From the NCBI GenBank assembly GCA_947493195.1, contig CANLQG010000001.1, forward strand, positions 62,001 through 126,000: 64,000 nt of DNA, written 5' to 3'. Numbering within the stretch: the stretch's first letter is position 1; each line of letters starts with the position of its first letter. Shown here one piece after another: positions 61,785 to 64,000 of the stretch. The DNA is from an uncultured Sphingomonadaceae bacterium. Its GTDB lineage: Bacteria; Pseudomonadota; Alphaproteobacteria; Sphingomonadales; Sphingomonadaceae. A program made the translations under genes and the position numbers. The notes below the pieces were generated by a model. That model was not told the DNA's origin and ran no database searches. It saw nothing but the letters and a program-made list of their open reading frames with translations.

Positions 61785-63959
61785 CTACTGCTGCGCCGCT
61801 TCTTCCACGCGCCGCTCCACTTCGCGGCGGGCGGCTTCCTCGTCCAGTTCGAACGAGAAAGCCCCGTCGCGCACGCGCACTTCCAGCGGCACACCTTCGA
61901 TGTCGGTGGAGAGTACCGCCTCGTCATCGTTGATGATCAGGCGGCGGTTATCGCCCAGCGGGATATCCTGTAGGTCGGGCACGTCCTGCGGCTGCACCGG
62001 GCCGCTGGGATCGGGGGACGGGGTGGCGCGCGGCGGAGCGGCGCTGGCACCCAGCGCGGCGCGCATGAAATCGCGCCAGATGCGCGCGGGCAGTCCGCCG
62101 CCGTAAACATTGCCCAGCGGCGAGTTGTCATCGTTGCCAATCCACACGCCGACGACGAGGCGGTTCTCCCCCTCGCCCGCATAGCCGACGAACAGCGCGT
62201 CGCGGTTGTCCTGCGTGGTGCCGGTCTTGCCGTAGTTGGCGATGGAAAGCGTCGCCGCGCGTCCGGTGCCCGAATTGATCGCGGTGCGCAGCATGTCCTC
62301 TATAGCCTCGTGATCGCTTGATCCAAGATTGCCTTGCCCGTCCAGTATCCAGTCGAACCAGCCCCCTTCCTCGGCAGCGAAGGCATGAGGTTCGACGGGA
62401 AAGCTGTTGGCCGCAACTCCGGCGTAGGCGGCGGTCAGTTCCAGCAGGCTCATGGTGGAGGTCCCCAGCGCCATGCTGGGATCGCCTTCGGGCAGCGGGG
62501 AGGAAACGCCCAGCTCGCGCGCAGTCTCGATCACCGCTTCGCTGCCCACTTCGTTGAAAAGCCGCACGGCGGCGACATTCGAAGATTGCGCAAAGGCTTC
62601 GCGCAGCGTCAGGCTTTCGGAATAACGTCCGTTGGAATTGCTCGGCTGGTAGCTGCCCTCGGTAAATTCCGCGTTGGAGATCCTGTCCTCCGGGCTCCAG
62701 CCATTGCGCAGCGCGGCGAGGTAGACGAACAGCTTGAAGGTGGATCCGGGCTGGCGGCGCGCCTGCGTGGCACGGTTGAACGGGCTTTTGGAATAGTCCT
62801 TGCCGCCCACCATGGCCACGACCTCTCCATTGGGCCGCATCGCCACCAGCGCCACCTGCGCCCCGCCCAGCGGCGCGCGCTGGATCACACGGTTGGCAGC
62901 GGCCTGCAGGTTGCTGTCGAGCGTGGTAGTGATGGTCTGGCGCGAGTAATTCATCTCGCTCTGCTCGCGCGCGGCGGGCAGCGCCCAGTCCGCAAAATAG
63001 GTGCCGGTGGGCACGTCGTTGCGGGTGCGCACGTCCAGTTCGGGCACGCGCATTGCGTCGGCATCGGCCTGCGTGATGTAACCGGCGGCGACCATGGCAT
63101 TTTTCACCAGCGCGTATCGCTGCGCGGCAAGATCCGGATTGCGCGTGGGGGCAAGCCGGCTGGGGGCCTGCAAGAGGCCCGCCAGCATGGCAGCCTGTTC
63201 GGGGCGCAGGTTTTCTGGCTGGCGATAGAAGTAGTGGAGCGAAGCGGCCCGCAGGCCGTACATGTTGTCGCCGAAATAGGCGTTGGAAAGATAGCGCTCC
63301 AGGATTTCGTCCTTGGTCAGCCAGCTTTCCAGCCACAGCGCGATCAGCGCCTCGCGCGCCTTGCGGGTCAGCGTCTGCTCTGGGGTCAGGAAGGTGAACT
63401 TCGCCAACTGCTGGGTGATGGTGGAGCCGCCGCCCACACCCATGAACAGCGCCCGGCCCACCCCGCGCGGATCGATCCCCCAGTGATCGTAGAAGCGCCG
63501 GTCCTCGATGGCGAGGAAGGGCTGCACCACGTGTTCGGGCAATTCGGACACCTGTACCGGCTCGTCCACCATGGCACCATTGCGCGCGATGGGCGTGCCA
63601 TCAGCGGCCAACAGGGTGATCTGCGGCGGCGCGATCGGCTTCAGGCTTTTCGATAGCGGCGCAGTGATGGCCAGCCAGGCCACCAGCACGATGAAAATGG
63701 CGATGATCGCCGCGAATATCCGGCTGGCCCACCAGAGCTTTCCCCGGCCCCGTGCGCGTTCCGGCAGGTAGCGTCGCCACCCCTCGCGATAGCGTTCGCG
63801 GTCATAGTGGCGTGGCGGCGCGGCTTGCGGGCCAAAATCATCGTCGTCCAGCCCGTGCAGCGGAGTCCACGGGGCGGACTCCAGTGCCAGATCGCGCTCT
63901 GTCCAGCGATCATGTTCCGGCTCTCGCCGCTTGAAGGGGTTGCGCCACATGCGAGTCAC
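61785..63959 (-). CDS. Class A penicillin-binding protein (PBP1A family)
   Basis: 724 residues. A cytoplasmic acidic/basic lead of 78 residues, a membrane helix (79-99), then the GT51 domain: EDRRFYDHWGID with catalytic Glu152, GGSTITQQLAK (177-187), LERYLSNAYFGDNMYGLRAAS. The transpeptidase follows with RQPGSTFKLF (SxxK), SSNVAAVRLF (SxN) and YGKTGTTQDNRDALFVGY (KTG). The C-terminus after about 630 is Pro-rich and acidic. It polymerises and crosslinks peptidoglycan. The upstream 41 bases to the window edge show nothing further. Confidence 0.94.
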   Translation of the reverse strand: MTRMWRNPFKRREPEHDRWTERDLALESAPWTPLHGLDDDDFGPQAAPPRHYDRERYREGWRRYLPERARGRGKLWWASRIFAAIIAIFIVLVAWLAITAPLSKSLKPIAPPQITLLAADGTPIARNGAMVDEPVQVSELPEHVVQPFLAIEDRRFYDHWGIDPRGVGRALFMGVGGGSTITQQLAKFTFLTPEQTLTRKAREALIALWLESWLTKDEILERYLSNAYFGDNMYGLRAASLHYFYRQPENLRPEQAAMLAGLLQAPSRLAPTRNPDLAAQRYALVKNAMVAAGYITQADADAMRVPELDVRTRNDVPTGTYFADWALPAAREQSEMNYSRQTITTTLDSNLQAAANRVIQRAPLGGAQVALVAMRPNGEVVAMVGGKDYSKSPFNRATQARRQPGSTFKLFVYLAALRNGWSPEDRISNAEFTEGSYQPSNSNGRYSESLTLREAFAQSSNVAAVRLFNEVGSEAVIETARELGVSSPLPEGDPSMALGTSTMSLLELTAAYAGVAANSFPVEPHAFAAEEGGWFDWILDGQGNLGSSDHEAIEDMLRTAINSGTGRAATLSIANYGKTGTTQDNRDALFVGYAGEGENRLVVGVWIGNDDNSPLGNVYGGGLPARIWRDFMRAALGASAAPPRATPSPDPSGPVQPQDVPDLQDIPLGDNRRLIINDDEAVLSTDIEGVPLEVRVRDGAFSFELDEEAARREVERRVEEAAQQ

Positions 63960-64000
63960 ATCAGTGTGTTAGCAAAACAACACACGCAATACGAGGGTGG

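Overview
The window looks like chromosomal DNA of a high-GC alphaproteobacterium of the Sphingomonadales, most likely Erythrobacteraceae (inference). The signs are a CcrM-type GANTC methyltransferase, a split pntAA/pntAB/pntB transhydrogenase operon with an aa3-type oxidase subunit IV-like peptide, the pckA-chvI-chvG-hprK-EIIA-HPr order seen across alphaproteobacteria, entericidin lipoproteins, and the dispersed inverted repeat with core CCCTGAGCTTGTCGAAGGG. I see no rRNA, tRNA, CRISPR array, transposase, integrase or phage gene. Nearly all of it is core housekeeping DNA.

Layout. 1-6.0 kb is the end of a surface-polysaccharide cluster: a membrane glycosyltransferase cut by the window edge, a flippase and three glycosyltransferases. 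6.1-9.4 kb holds an isolated cpaF with a DnaA box and a CtrA-like site upstream, a DMT transporter and two tandem entericidins. 9.4-13.2 kb is a run of minus-strand metabolic genes (methyltransferase, ABA4-like protein, NAD(P)-binding protein, dGTPase, Asp/Glu racemase). 13.3-16.4 kb is the pnt operon with two tiny membrane proteins, divergent from an NtrC-like regulator with an altered GAFTGA loop. 18.7-21.4 kb carries folP and ccrM; ccrM has a dense GANTC cluster and a DnaA box in its upstream region. 21.4-28.7 kb holds sulfotransferase, SDR, rnhB, a PQQ-type sugar dehydrogenase, GNAT, DUF1285, NUDIX, cca and a secreted repeat protein. 28.9-35 kb holds parC, a PfpI-like protein, an MscS channel and an unusual methyltransferase fused to an anti-sigma-like periplasmic domain. 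35.2-37.6 kb is a Fe-S operon of two cysteine desulfurases and a 2Fe-2S ferredoxin that has no standard start codon. 37.7-44.2 kb has a hydrolase, TonB, a DUF885 peptidase, a probably frameshifted secreted protein and a polysaccharide deacetylase. 44.3-51.5 kb is the carbon/envelope control block. 52-64 kb has rmuC, a low-GC gap, fhs, a copper-storage-like protein, a third entericidin, def, recR, fmt, truA, an MDR reductase and a class A PBP.

How the genes work together. The ChvG/ChvI envelope-stress pair sits with pckA and a sugar-independent PTS (HprK, EIIA-Man type, HPr) plus RapZ, so it probably links carbon and envelope status to gene expression. def and fmt handle the two ends of N-formyl-Met metabolism, fhs supplies the formyl donor and folP the folate. 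CcrM and the putative DnaA/CtrA sites suggest that ccrM and cpaF are cell-cycle timed.

The strongest unusual observations are the methyltransferase/anti-sigma fusion, the ccrM regulatory region, the 42-residue membrane peptide coupled inside pnt, the ferredoxin start, and the GAFAGA regulator. I found no obvious new defence or biosynthetic system.
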